From Saxidomus purpurata (Eukaryota; Mollusca; Bivalvia; Venerida; Veneridae): DNA of 64,000 nucleotides. The stretch is taken from NCBI GenBank assembly GCA_022818135.1, contig JAFMSR010000014.1, positions 35,273,433 to 35,337,432 on the forward strand, given 5' to 3'. Each line of letters opens with the position of its first letter. The stretch's first letter is position 1. The notes under the pieces were generated by a model. That model was not told where the DNA came from, did not search any database, and was given only the letters and a program-made list of their open reading frames with translations. Made by a program: the position numbers and the translations under genes. This document shows positions 37,601 to 52,600 of this stretch, piece by piece.

Positions 37601-40600
37601 ATCTTGTAACTCAGTTTAATACATTCTGATTGGATTATTGAGACTGCAGATAGCCAATCAGGTGGTCAACTTGTAACTCAGTGTCACATCTGATTGGATA
37701 AGTTGGAAGACATATAACTTCAGTCAGCCATTTCGTTTTCTTAATTTTGCCAGCCATACTGTTTGCATGTTTGTTTTTATGTGTGTGTATTGAAAAGACT
37801 AGACTGATGTGTGGTTAGTGCTTCGCATGTGATGTGTAATTAACTGTGTGGCTTCAACTAATTGTAGGCAAGGAAAGAGCTGATTAATGATACAACTTCC
37901 AAGCCTGCCCCAACCACTGCGGTATGTATATAAACAACTTCTTCCACATATAGTAGATCTAGCACTGAATAGTAGCATAGATTTAGATAAATGTATAACA
38001 AGTTTCAAAATCATAATAAACCTCAGCTGAATAAACAGATAAGATACTGTGAAATTGAAAACAAGCTTTTATGTCTTGGAAAAATTCACATATAACACCA
38101 GTTAGTAATTGACTTGCATGAGCTTAAAGTTAGAATCAAAATAGTCTAGAGTTACCTTACATCAGACATTCCTAGGTCAATACAGTATGGGTTTTACTGC
38201 CTTTATCTGGTTGGATGTTTTATTGCCTTCATTTTGTTGTTTTTATTAAACAGCTTTTATGAGCTTTTTAATCTCCAAAAATTGGCAGAGAAATATGGCT
38301 GGGATAAGAAAGTGAGAGTTGTATTCTGAAACAATCTTGTCATTTACCCAAAGAGCTGTTGCTATTTCTAGCCCTATCCACTCTGTGTTGTGACCTTTGA
38401 AACACCCTACTCCCTACAAATAATGCACACTCATCAGCATGCATTTATTTAGATGCCCTGAAAGGTTGATAGAGAGCCATCTGCAAACATTTTTCTTAGA
38501 CAAAGCACTTGTCAGCTCAGTAATAAGAGTATTAGATTCAGGGCCAAAGGTCTGCTGGCTCCAAACCTGAAAGTGCCAGCTCTCTTTGACACTGTCATAG
38601 TGTACATCATTTATTTTAATAATTTCACTTGTATTGCTCAGCAAGTAGAAAAGTTGTCAGTTATCAAAATGAATGTCTTTATAACAAAGGGGCTGACAGT
38701 AATGTAACTGAACAACTAATCAAATGTCAGTTGTTCTGTGCTGTTAGGACACTGATTGTGTAGTTTCTCCTATAGCATGGAAGTCTGCAGAATGACACCT
38801 GAATTCTAGTTAACAGTGTTAGTACATATGTTTCTATTTAGCTGTTCCTAAGTATGTTACAACAGACGAGATATGGATACGGTCGAGTATGATCTGTTCA
38901 TTTCATCTTAAATTGAAGTTTGCTAGTTTCTGAAATGTTTTGTTTTTTCACAATTTTGTATACATGTGTTTCAGGTTTTCATTTGTTTAGTTTTTACTTT
39001 CTCCCTGTTTATATGTTAGCCTTTTATATTAGATATTTTACAGTGTTGGTGAATTATCTGCCATTAAAATATGTATGAAATGCAGTTTGTCTCCAGTTTG
39101 GGTAAATTGTGCTAAGGCAGCTACAGATTAGGAGACCTTTGTTTGTCCACTAAGGTTTCTATTTATGGTTTTAGTTCTTTAAAAGAAGAGATGTAAACCA
39201 CTTTCCCAGCTCAGTATCTGAAATGAACTTGTTCATGTTTCAGTTTGGACTTCATCATTTATTGCTCAAAGGGGTACTCACTAAAAGTTTACTGACTAAA
39301 GAGCAAACAGTGTAGATCATGATCACACTGCATGTATATGCAAGCTGATAATGAACTGCACTTGTTGCAAAGTATCATTTGCTACCAAAAGGGTAGGAGT
39401 TCAGTAAAAATCAACTACTAAAGAACTGATCTTACATACATGTACAGCTGTGACAAAGTCCTGTATGGTTTACTATTTAGTTGGTCCTTATCCCTACCTG
39501 CTCCACAATAATTGATGCAAACGAACTTTCACCTGAAGATCATAAAATAAGACACAAAATGATATAGATGTATAGAAGCAGCAATTTCTTTAAAAAAAAG
39601 ATAACGTAATTAACTCTGACAGGTTTGCTGTAAATTTAGTCTATATATTGTTGTAACTGATCCTGGTTGTTTTCCCAGTCCTCCCCCACTATTGATGAGC
39701 CCACCCAGAGCTGGGCAGTGTCGAGCGTCTTCACGGTAAATTGTACACATGGGCGTATTTTTACATGTTGTTTTTAGCTATGGAACTATCATAGTGTTGT
39801 TTTCTTTGTCTGAGAGTGTAACTGTACATTTTTGTTGTACAAAAATCCCACAACAGTCATCATAGGTCTTGTACTGCTAAAATTACCTAGGCAGCAAAAC
39901 TAAAATGTAAAATTTCATGTCTTAGCCTATACCGAGACACTCTCAGAAAGCTGGATTTTCATTGGCTGAATTATCAGTTTTACCATCAGAAAGAGGATCA
40001 GACTGTCTGGTGATGGCATTGAGTGTTGAAAATTGTTGTAATATTTTGTAACACAGTCAGTTACTAGTGGAAGTTCTGTTTTATTCTGAGCTATGCATTT
40101 TTTGTTCTCTTTTATTAGACTTGTCAGATGCAAAACATAAGTTATATGGTATATATTTGAGAAATGTCGAAATTATAATTCAGTTTGCGATTGACATATT
40201 GAGGATGAATGTGATGCTTTTGGTAAAATGAAATAGTAGAAAATGAACATAATTATTACATCAATGTTACAATGTTTTTTTTCATATTAAATACTGTAAG
40301 TGAGCAATAAAATGAAACAATGCAAGCAGTTTGACTTCCTAGAAATAAAAACACTTAATTATGATATTATATGCGTATACTTAAACCATTTGGTATAGTG
40401 TGGGTGTTATGTATTACAGGATGATGACCTTGGTGAGGGTGAGGATGAGGAGGGCAGGGAACAACCGTCCACCACCGGCAGTCTGGGTACGTGTCACATG
40501 TTTATATACAATTGAGTTATTGTTGTGCTTGAATAGTCAGTTTGTTATATTACAGGTGTTTGTGAAAGGATTGCTTTGTTATTGGTGTATACTCGGTGCA

Positions 40601-43600
40601 TGGTCCCTTACAAAATTCAGGAAGAATCAGGTGTTTAGAAAGATGAAAGTTCAAGCATGATCTTTCTCTAAGTTACTAACTAATTTTAGGGGTTTCTCAA
40701 GCAGTTCAAGATGTTCTTAAAGCAGTTCAAGATGAACGCAAATGAAAAAAAAAAACACATCAGATATAATTTGCTAAGCGCCAATTTAGTAAATTAATTT
40801 TTGTAAAACAATATATATTCAATTTGTCAGCACAAGATTATTTTCTTTGTGTAAGAGCTAAAAAAAAAGGTAGAAAAAAATATTTACCTGAGCCAGGTTT
40901 TGAACTCGGATCTTTGCGCTTACAAAAATTTACAGCGGCTTAACCTACTACACCACGGAGTCGTGATTTGATGCGAGGTAAAAATATTGATATACAAAAG
41001 AGCCCACCCCGTTAGTCACGGGGTGATATATTCTACAATAAAAGTAAGCAAAACAACACATTTATTTTAATTGTTTCTTTTGTTAGAAAACTTGTCACGT
41101 TATCATAATACAATGCCCCTGATACAGTAATGACAATTGTTTTCTTGAAATTGAAAATTTTCTTTTTTTAGCGTAACTTGTCCATCTGGAGTGCAGTCGC
41201 TTTAATAAGTGAGACCTGAAGACAGTTCAGTTACTTACCTTAGTTAAGGAACAGTAGAGTAGAATCACAAATTATATCAATTTGTGAGTGAGACATTCTA
41301 AACTAATGCTGCCATATTTTACTTTGCCTTTGGATCTTTATTGATGGGAGGAAATTTTGAAACACTATATCAAGTGCCAAAAAATGTCCTTACCCTATTA
41401 TGCTACTATGAAATATACTTTGTCTGGATTATTGTATCATGGCCTCTTTAGATATTCTTTTGCGCACTATCAATGAAAAAGGATTTTGTTGATAGATACA
41501 TGTATTTACCATAGGTGATATTTTGTGACAACAGAAAAAAGGTTGATTTTGTTTTATATACATCAATGAATATTCTGTCTTTAAAGTTGCGGATACCATA
41601 GGTAAAAAAATGGATTTATTTTTGACAGTTAGTCACCAAACCCTGTTTAGTATAGGATATTTTGTTTTTCACTTAATAAATATTTATATTTTTTATAACT
41701 TTTTAACACACTTTATTTCATGAAAATTCATAATAACTCATGATTTTATAGTAAAAAACTGGATGTGATTCGTTCTGTGACATTATATTAAAGTACCCTA
41801 AAGGGGCATTCGTTACAACAAACAAATTATTTCCTCATAATATTAACAATATGTTAGCTAAATGTCTGTAATATGATAAAGAAGTTTTGGTATAAGAACA
41901 TAATGTGGAGAAATGTCTTGTTTTCATGGTGTGGCACTATAGCAGTAGTTTATAATGTATCGCTATCTGCCCAAAAATTATGAAACAAGTTTTTTTTTAT
42001 GACGGTTTTACAGAACTACAACACTTATGAATTTGCTAATTAATAAGCAATGTTTTGCATGAGTTTTTAGCTGAAACATTCAGGTTTGTTGGCAGTTCTT
42101 TCAATTATTTGAATAAAAATTGTTTTGAGATTATCTAAATTGATTCCAAATTTTGGGTATGCCTCTGTGATCAAGTATGTATTTTCAAACAGTGTTGGTG
42201 TTCATTTTATTATTTTCATTTATGGACAAGTTAAAAAACTATTTTTTTCAACAGTTTGATAAAATTTTCTCACAGAAAACATGTCACAGTCTATAGAATT
42301 ATAAATGAATAACTCTACTGTTTTCCTGCATGAAAGTTACTCAAACCCATTAAATTTACTAAACAGATTCATCCGCAAAGGTTAACAGTTATAATGATGT
42401 ATATAGGTGTGTACTAAAAAAAATGGTCCGTTGTTTTGCTAACATTTTCAGAATTTTCCTATTTAGAGAACATAAGGAGAGCTTTCTACTCACCCCAGCT
42501 TCTGCATGGCCGTTGTAATTAGCATTGATTAAATTTAAAAGTTTTTACTTCAAACTTAATACACAATAGGCATAACTTTGACAGGGAATATAAGTCTGCT
42601 GATAATATTTTAGAGTTTTGCTCTTTTTGGACTTGAAAAGGTACAGGTTAAATGAAGATGTTGTTTAATTGAATGAAGTTGCTATCTCTTTAACCAAAGA
42701 AGACTATTAACACCTTTTAACTTTACATACATAATATGTTTTTGAGGGTCATCAGTCAAGTTCTCTGGTGACAAATTTAGCTTCAAATTTGACCGTAAAA
42801 AATTTCGATTGTTTTTTTTTGAAACTAAATATCTCAAGATCCAATAGGAAAAATACTTCTTTGAAGTTTCATCAATGTTTTGAGACTCAGATGTCAAGGT
42901 GACCGATAACTCTTGTGATAAATTATCTCCCTTTGGTAAACTCGGAATGTACTGGATGCAACAACAGTATCAATTTACTGATGAATACTATAAATCATAA
43001 TCGTCTTTAACATTATTAAACACTAATTCAATATATTATACAGTATAATGTTTTACTAACAGTAATTCTGTAATACAATGTATTTTGTAAGTTTCATATG
43101 TATACATACACTTTTTAACTATTTGATCATATTTCATTAATTCACCAAACAATTTGCAGTTTGCATGTATTCTGTTTATGTTAAACTTTGTGTATTTAAA
43201 AGCTGTATTCTGTTTTTGTTTGTGTATTCTAAAGCTGCTCAGCCAAAGATTTTCCTGAAAAATTGAGCTTCTTCAAAAACATTTTTAAATGTCTATAAAT
43301 TGAAAGGAAAATCTGATGTAAACTGACAAGTGGATAAACAATACAGAAATATAGCTGTTAGTAACAGGAAAATCTGCATCACAAAATGACAGTGTTGCAA
43401 ACTCATTGAATTTAGCGCAATATTAAAATATTTTTAAGAGAAATTTGTATAATTTTTGTTAATTTTCTTTCATTATATTAATTTTTGGCTTCGACCTGAT
43501 ATTTGAGATCTGAATAAGTTGCGAAAATGCGGTTTTTAAAAAAAATATTTTACCTCAACTGGTAAAATGAGCAGCTTTAAACACCACTTTACACAGTTGG

Positions 43601-46600
43601 ACATTTTTGATAATTCATTACAGAAAATATATGAAATAGTCACTTTAACTTTAATCCTGCTGTCAGCAAATGATGTTACTCTAGTAGGAGATACAGATTA
43701 TGATCAGTCTGCACAGCCGTATCAAATATCACCTGCTTTGTTCAAACTGTTCAGGAAGTTGTAGTTTGATAATTATAAGGGGTCAGATTTAGATGAACCA
43801 TTCTTACAGACCTTTTTCAATGTAAAAACAGAGTATAAATAATCATGATAATCAGTGTAGCATCAAAACTAGGTCAGTAGGTCAAAACTTAATTAATTTA
43901 AGCCTGTTCTTAGGTGGTTTTACTTTGAAATTATTCAAACGTTTACTCCAGGAGTTCTTAGTATAAATGGTTAGTCCGCTTGTTATATTATGTCATTTCA
44001 TTGCAGACATTTTGTTTACTTTTTTTTCATAATCAGCTAGCTAGTTATTTGATTTCATTTTGTGTTGCTAAATTGTATACAGAAATATGTTTTGTTTTAT
44101 TTGTAAACAGGATATATCTTGTTTGTTTTACTTTATAAACAGGATACAATATTACTGTGACAGATATTTTGGGTAAATCAAGAGATTTTTTTTTATATAT
44201 TCTCATTTATTTTATATACTTCCTGTACAACCCAGGACCTGCATGGTGATGGCTACATCGTATAATCACGCTTATTTCAGTTTCCCTTTTTACTGATAGA
44301 ATTTATAATGCTGTATTTCTTTGAATAACCTAATCAAATATATTATTGTCAACAGGATAGCTATTTTTACTGACAGACGTAATAGAAAAATAAATTGACA
44401 GGCATACATTTTATAAGTAAAATTAATTTAATACCTTCTCTTGCAGGAAATAGAACTTTATTGGTTTCTCCTAGATAGTTTTCTTGACTTTCATGATAAA
44501 GGAAACATCAACAGAACATTTGCAATAACAAATTCATTTTTAAAAACTCAAAGTCACAGAGAATAATCATTAAGTATGCCGGAAGTGTTCGAACTTTCTT
44601 TTGAAGACTGATTCAGAAAACTAGTGATTAACACTTTGCTTTTCAGTGTTTTCATTATTCCTCCTTTAAGGATACCCTTTTATTTCCCAGAGACCATAAT
44701 TGTTGTTGAAAAGATTGTGAAATAGACCACAGGAGCTGTGTATATAGAAGTGTCATATCAGTTCTGAGTGTGAAGGCATTTGGTATAGCAGACTGAGTAT
44801 TTCTGCCAAGAAAAAAACATGTCCTCATTTTTTATGGACTGTAAACTGTTTTTGCTGTTACAGTATGTGTTTCCAGACCAGAATTGTAACTTTAAACCCT
44901 CTTTCAGGACGAGTGTACAATAAGTTAAGTGCAGTCCTTGATTTTGATCCTTTTTGTCTTTGAGAATTTAATTTTAAAGATTTAATATAATATAAATATA
45001 AGAAAACAGCTTTACATCAAAGAAATACTAAGATAAAGAAGGATATATACTTACCCTAGAAGTTTTAGTGTAATATACTATATAGAATAGGTACTAATAC
45101 AATGTGTAGATTTCTCTCTTTATAGACTTACATTCTACAGGTCAGGTTCAGGAGCATGCATTTATTGACTCTTTCTTGAGGACCCTTTCCAGCACTCCAG
45201 ATCATATTCATATCCTTTGTGCTACAATTGTATTATTGCATGGCATTAAACTGGCTGGAATCTCTTCTGTATATTTAGCATGACTAGTACATTACATAAC
45301 CAACAACCTGCTCTGACATTATTTAGAAATTTTGTCATTCATAACAGTAGGTTCATTATCAATGAACTAAGGAATCAGGCTTTAAATCAGTGGATTTTTT
45401 TTAAGGTTGGAGTCTGGACAGTATCAGGCCTTTAAGAAATTAGATTATGTTTATTTAAAATTTGATTGATCACATTTGTTAGTATTTACTTGGCAGTCAT
45501 TTATTTCTGCCAATATTTTCAACATTGTACACGCTGTTGGTGAATACAGTAGGGCATCGATAGGGTTATTTTGTATTAGTTCATTTTGAGTACAGTAATA
45601 TTTAATCTTTGCTCTTGAATAATGAAAATTAAATCACATTTTCCTACTGAATATGAGTGCCAGGTTTATACTGTCCCTAAGAATTTAAAGATACTAGTAA
45701 CATTACATGAACAACAATTTAAATGGATACTGTAGATATATATACTTTGTGATAGAAAACCAGTTGCCAAGGATATTACACAATTACAAATACCTCGAGA
45801 AAAAAAAGTCATTCATAGAGATTATTATTTTGTCTGTATATCATTTACAATTTGCTTGTCATAATCATGCATTTAACCTCACATTACTGCAGGAGCACTT
45901 GTCTTTGTATCTATATATATCACAATGTAATCAGTAATTGCAATATATGCATGAGTTTTCTTGTTTTCTTTATCAGGTGCTCAGTATGGCGGGGGCAATG
46001 AGCTTTTCTACAGTCAGTTTGAGCTTCATTCACGAGAACAAAAGATCAGTCAGATTGTACTGTTGGAGGTATAAGCAGGATTTTTTTGTGTATATTGTGA
46101 AGTAATTTATATTCATGCACATGAAATTTTTTGTTTTTAGAAAAAAATAAGTTTCTTGTGGTACTTTGTGTACTTCATAATAGTAACTAAAAATACTGTC
46201 AGAATTGTAATTGAAGATGATAAAAAAAATTAAAGTTTAATTCACCCATGTTTGTTACAGGATGCCATTCACCGTATCAAGGAGGCTTTCAACAAGGATT
46301 TTGATGACCTCTTCATTAAGAAGGAACAAGAGATTGGCAAGATCAAGGAGAAAAACAAACGTATCAGGAAGATACTAGCTGACCTGGACCTGGCTGAGGA
46401 GGTCATGGAACCGAGCCTAGGCGTGGCTGAGAAACCAGAGACTTTGTTGACTGTTGAGGATGATGAGGTAAGAAAAGAATCTCAACTGGATTGAAGTTAA
46501 AGAATTAAGACAAAGTTTAAAGTGAAGATAGAGTGAATATTAAGTAACAAATTCTATAGAAATATGGGGCTACTACTTAAGATAAGCAACTGCAAATCAT

Positions 46601-49600
46601 AACGGATTTTCTGGTCTACTCAGTCATTTAATAAATTTATACAAGGCTATGAAATAATACACTCGTCTGCTGTTAGGACTTCATTTGAAATGTACGGTAA
46701 TCACTTCATTGTGATAATAAAACATCTCAAAGTTGTTTTATTCTTACATGGGCATCAGCAAACCATATTTAACCATTACAAATTTATTTGACCTAACCAT
46801 GCAATCAGAATCCAGGTAACAATGGAAATGCATTACAAAAAACAATCATCACTATAATTACATATACATGTGTATAATGCAAGTGCTTTGTTTGAATTTT
46901 CTATCAGGTGAAGGTAGAGAGATACTACACACCAGAACAGAGGAAAGCAATGGAGAAAAAGGCGAAAGAGGAAGAGGAACGACGTGCTAAAGAACGTGGT
47001 GACAATGCTCGTGACCGTGCTCTAAATCAGATGATGGGTGGGGTACTAGAGATCAAAAAAGAAGATGAATTGAAGAAAGTAAGACTTGAAAATAGAATTT
47101 CTTTGATATTTTTCCTTCAAGTTGTCAGAGTAGTTAAATTTCTGATTATTGTTTAGAGAATATGCTAGATCATAAAAAATGAATGTTACTTTGTTGTGCA
47201 AAAATGATACATAATGGTTCTAATTTATTTTGACCTATGTAATTTGAATCAAGTATATTTATTTGGAAAAACTTACAATTTCCTTGCACTGAGATCTGAA
47301 TGAATTGACTGTGTTTACATGCTCTAAAAGAGATATCTTTGCAAAGAAGGATGCATATCACAGGAAACAAACCAACAGTATTTCAAAATGACATGATTTT
47401 ATCTTTTCATGATAATTGCAGTAAATGTGTATTTTCAGGACATCATGAAGCCAGCATTCATGACACAGAAGGAAGAGAATGACTGGAGTGAAGAAGAACA
47501 AAAACTGGCTAAGGATTACGAGAAAAGTGTGAAAGACCTACAAGAAGAGAGGGAAAAGTATAGAAAGGTAAAATTGTTTGCCCAAGTTGTAAAGGACCTG
47601 TGCAGAAAATGGTTTGATATTCATGATTTACACATAGTGTTTTATCATAGAAGTACACATGTACCTTATGTCAGCAGGTAGGGAGGTAGGGACTGTTTGC
47701 AGAGACAAACAGAATTTGGTTTACAGAAAATATTACTTTTGCATGATTAAAAAATACAGTCCTGATTACTTATTTGCCCTTTGTGGGCTGCTGGTTTCCA
47801 TGTGTAAAACATAAATAAAGAATAGCGTTAGATTTCCTAAATTATTAAGTCTTGATATAATGTGACAATACTGTATAAAAACTGCGCTGTTATTCTTAAA
47901 TTTCAAATACCTCTAAAAGCTTCATAATTAAGCTTTGGAATTTTCTACATAAGTTATTGAATAGAGTGAGTTTGGAAAGAAAAATGAAATAAAAATGAAA
48001 AGTCAAGAAAGTCATTAACTGCTGCTTGATGTGTTGCATGTTTCTACTTTACTAGGAAGTGCTTGTTTGAATATATTCTAGTCTGTTTGTCTCTATTTGT
48101 AGCAACTGGAGACTGAGTTAAGAAAGAACCAGGGTTTGATCCAAGAAGGCATGACGTCATTTGATGACATGATGAACACGGTGTTCATGAAGAAAATCAA
48201 GGTCATGATGGTCATATACCAGGTACTTACTTAAACTATAAACTAAAAGAATGTACTGTAGTTATACACTTGTTTGGCCATAATGCAGTGTGCATTTGCC
48301 TCAGGTTCAGGGTTAAGGGTTTAATCCCCACCAGTTCCATGAATGGTAGTGTCCTTAGGCATAACACATTCAAGCCACATTTGCCTCTCTCTCTTTTTGA
48401 GGTGGATTCCATCTGATTGAGTTTCGAACTTGTAAGACTAGTTTCACAATCATGAATAAATAAATAAGTGTAGTAGAACATTTCTAATTATTGTAAATTG
48501 TGTAATAGATGTGATTATTTAGTTTTTCGTTATTTTCACGTATGTCTCACTTCACTTATTTAAAAATCTTGCAAAAGATTCATTTCACATAGATCGACTA
48601 TGTTAGAATTCTTCTCTTACGATTAAGTCCGTCTGCTAACAAATCACGAAATTTTGTCACACAAAAATTACCCAAGTTACAGTACCTTGTGATTGTGATG
48701 AAGAATGATAAGTGTGGTTCTTAACCAGTGGACTTGCTGATCTTTCAGTTTGGGTTCTACCATTAATTGTTCAAAGGGATGGTTGTTGAAATTTTATTGT
48801 TTGATTAGAGGACAATGCAAATAATATGATCATGCTGCAGGGATGTACTGGCTGAAAATGATCTGCACATGTGGCAAAAGCTGAACACCTTGCTGCCAGC
48901 AGGGTACAAGTTACAAGTAGTATGCTTGTATAGTACATGGGGAATTTAGATAATAGCAGTGTATTTTTAACTTCTGTAGGAAGAGCTGAAGATTCTGAGG
49001 CTGAGATACTCTCTACTTGTGGAGGAAGAATTGGAGACAAGGGAGACTGAGCTAAATCGTCTTGTTGACCACAAGAAACAACTTAAGGTAGATTGCTTAA
49101 TCTCATTATATTAAGTAAGTGCACACTGTTAGTGCTTTAAAGAAAAATATAACATATTGATTGTAAATTAGTATCATGCTATAACCACCAGAAAGCTGTT
49201 TTGAGGTTTGAAGTGATGAGGGATTCCATAGAAGGTTTGAACTGTGTCTTAATCCAAACTATATCTTAAATCTGACAGTAACAAAACTTTAAGCATGAAT
49301 TTGGATTTTGAAATACAACTTATTTGATGAAATATACTTTTTTGCAATGCCTTACAGGTATTTTTGTAAATGTAATAGATATATGTCTGTAATAATTCAT
49401 GTAACAGCATAAAGTACATACCAAAACAGAAACCGACAAACATTAAATAGAGCAAAGAAAATGAAGAAGTCAAGGTCTAAAATTCTAACTTTGGAGAATT
49501 TGAAAATTGAGAAATTAAAGCAGTTAAATCAGCAAGATGCCAAATGTATGTGAGAGTTTCAGCTGGACTTGTATTAAATTTACAGACTCTAGCTGCACAA

Positions 49601-52600
49601 GCAGTAATGGAGACCCGTAAGAATGTTGATGCATACCGGGAACAGTATGACATCCTACTGGCAGAGGATAAGGTGATGGACAAGGCGTTCAAACGAGAGT
49701 TCAATGATGTATCGGCTGTCCAGCAAGACCAACTATACAGATTGTTCAAAAGAAGACCTAGGTTAGTACAATTTTAGTCAGAGCCATTTATTTTTATGTT
49801 TATTTTTAAAAATGCTTTTGGAGTAAGTGGTTCTGAGAATTTTTAAGAGGTTACTCAGTGGCATGCATTTTTTACTTAGAAATAAAAATCAAGTTGGTTC
49901 TTTAACCCTTTCTTTGCTTAATGTCTAAAGTAGGCATTTGGGCAGTAACATCTATAAATTGTTCACAGGGGTGCTCACTTAGAATTTATCTTACAATATA
50001 CTGACTGAATAGCAGACAATATGACTTGTGATTTAGGCTTGTCACAGAGCCAGGTTTACTTGCTGACGGCAGAGTACAAGCTATAGGTAAACTATGGTTC
50101 AACTGTAAGTCCAAGCAAACAATCTGAAACAGGTTGTGTAATTTTGGAGGGTGTAAGTTATTTTCCAGATAGAATAGGGTGCACAACTATTGGGTTAGAT
50201 ACATGTACATGTACATACAGCATGCATTTTTCATATTAAGCAAGTTTGATATGATTTATGAACAAGTTTCTCTAGAGTTACATGACTTGTTGTAGGCGTA
50301 TGATGATGCAGAGGTTCCAAGGATTATCGGCTTTTTCAGTTTTTGATTTGCGTACTAATCCAATCCTCAGGTACTCCCCCGTTGTCATTGTGTTGTCAGC
50401 ACAGATAGCCTCATTTCAAAATGCAGTCTCTGATTTCACCGTTATTCACCACTTAAAAGTTGGTCTTGCTACAATATTGTCAAAATTATTTAATTTTAGT
50501 CAAGATACAAGAGAAAGTGTACTGTTAAAATCTAATGATTTCTTAATCCTCATTTAAAGAGTGAACAAACCAATTGGAATACATGTATGTCAATTTATCA
50601 GGTATGTCGCTTACACAAGCAGATAACACCGGGATGTGTTCATGATAGATTCAGACTCATTCAGTAAGCTTTTGCGGTTTCTTTGCAGCTGAACTTAAGT
50701 CCTTACAAAGTATGTTGTTGGTTTGAATTCTATCAAAACCTCAACAGCATCACTCGGCAGTCTCTAACAAAGGCATGCATATTGGTCAGAAATCCAAAAG
50801 AGCATTTAATCACTAGTGACAAGTTCTATCAAGGAACTGATGTTTTCTGTGTACTTACATTTTCAACAACAACAAAAAATCACATATTTCTGTTGCTTTT
50901 AAGTTCACGTCTTCCATGTTGAATAATTTATCCCACAAAGTCTGTATTTGTTAGTGTACAAAATGAAAACAAACATTTTGAAAACGGTGATTAAGCTCTT
51001 GGTATTTATGTATTAAACTATAAATCGATCGAACTGTAACATGGACATTTTGTAGTTTTGTAAAAGATTTGATCATTTAAGAGCAAGAATACACTATGAT
51101 GCTAAACGTTAGAATATAAAATCTTAGAGTCAAAATCTTATTGCAAACGTTTGAAGTTACATTTTAAATTGTATATTGAAATGTCATATTTCATTTAATG
51201 CACTTTATGCAGTCAGCATTTTGCTATCACTACACAAGAATGGTGCAGCAAAATATTCTGTTTATTTATCTTCATTTAAAAGCTTTAAAAATTTATAAAT
51301 TGTTTCTTTCATTGGTAAAGAGGTTCATCCTGTTGAAATAAAATTAAATGACTTTATTTTAATTGAATCTTGGTTCAAATTAACATCATGGTTGTATCTT
51401 CATGCAGGAAGCAGGTTATGGCCAATCTGTCGGTAGCATCGGCATATTCATTTTTTGAAGCTAAACCAAGGTACCAAACTATGGCGTTGTGAATGTGGTA
51501 TATAAGTATGATGTCCTTAAATTGTGATTCATTATGTGTAGATGTTGATGTGTTAATGTAACTGGCATTCAGTAAATTACTTTTTTTTCCAGTAAAATGT
51601 CTTCAGGTAACTGGTAACGAGGTTCTTGTAAAAGGCTGAAACAAATATTTCCTCCTCCATATTTCTGTGAAGTACATGTACTTAAGTAATTCTGGTTTTC
51701 TATATCAGATAATCTATATAATAGGCTGTTACAGATAGGGAAATAAGTTGACCCTATTTCCCACACATGTATATTGTCATTATACCCCCACAAAACGAAG
51801 TTTGGGGGGGTATATAGGAGTGAGCTTGTTGGTTTGTCGGTCAGTCTGTTGTTTTTCATGGTTTCCGGATGATAACTCATGAACGACTTACCCTTTTGAA
51901 TAATTTTTGGTACACACGTGCAACTTCATGAAATACAGGTCAAGTTCAACTTTGGGGTCAGTAGGTTAAAGGTCAAGGTCACAGTGACTCTGAACTGTAA
52001 AACAGTTTCCGGATGATAACTCATGAAAGGCTTGACCGATTTCAATAATTTTTGGTACACATGTGCAACTTTATGAAATACAGGTCAAGTTCGACTTAAG
52101 GGTCAGTAGGTCAAAGGTCAAGGTCACAGTGACTCTGATCTGTAAAACAGTTTCCGGATGATAACTCATGAAAGGCTTGACCGATTTAAATAATTTTTGG
52201 TACACATGTGCAACGTTATGAAATACAGGTCAAGTTCAACTTTGGGGTCAAAGGTCAAGGTCACAGTGACTCTGAACTGTAATGTAAAACAGTTTCTGGA
52301 TGATAACTCATGAAAGGCTTGTCCGATTTAAATAATTTTCGGTACACAGCTTCATGAAATACAGGTCAAGTTCGACTTTGGGGTCAGTAGGTCAAAGGTC
52401 AAGGTCACAGTGAGCCTGGACAGTAAAATGGTTTACAGTAAAACGGTTTATTTGGAACATTTGAATGGTTTCTATTTCTTACGCTTGTCCAGGCACAATT
52501 TTTTACGCTTGTCCAGGTGCTTTCTTTTAAACTAATTACTTTGGGGTCAGTAGGTCAAAGGTCATAATGTATAATAACTCAACTCTATGTCCTTGTGGCC

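Larger units (their letters stand above)
40487..45976. other. CFAP43 intron 26, the largest intron
   Basis: 5.5 kb. Contains the minus-strand SINE at 40870-40995, an R1 fragment at 43650-43760, and AT-rich sequence. No exon with good support was found in it. Confidence 0.5.

Noticed and set aside
44143..44172. Possible extra 30-nt phase-1 exon in intron 26
   Set aside because: Splice-like ends and frame fit, but it is short, AT-rich and has no coding-like bias; chance is as good an explanation.
44448..44490. Acceptor-like TCTCTTGCAG in intron 26
   Set aside because: The needed frame hits a stop within 11 codons and no donor precedes it.
51569..51880. Minus-strand frame of 103 codons in intron 35
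   Set aside because: It runs into the tandem-core element and has no coding signature.
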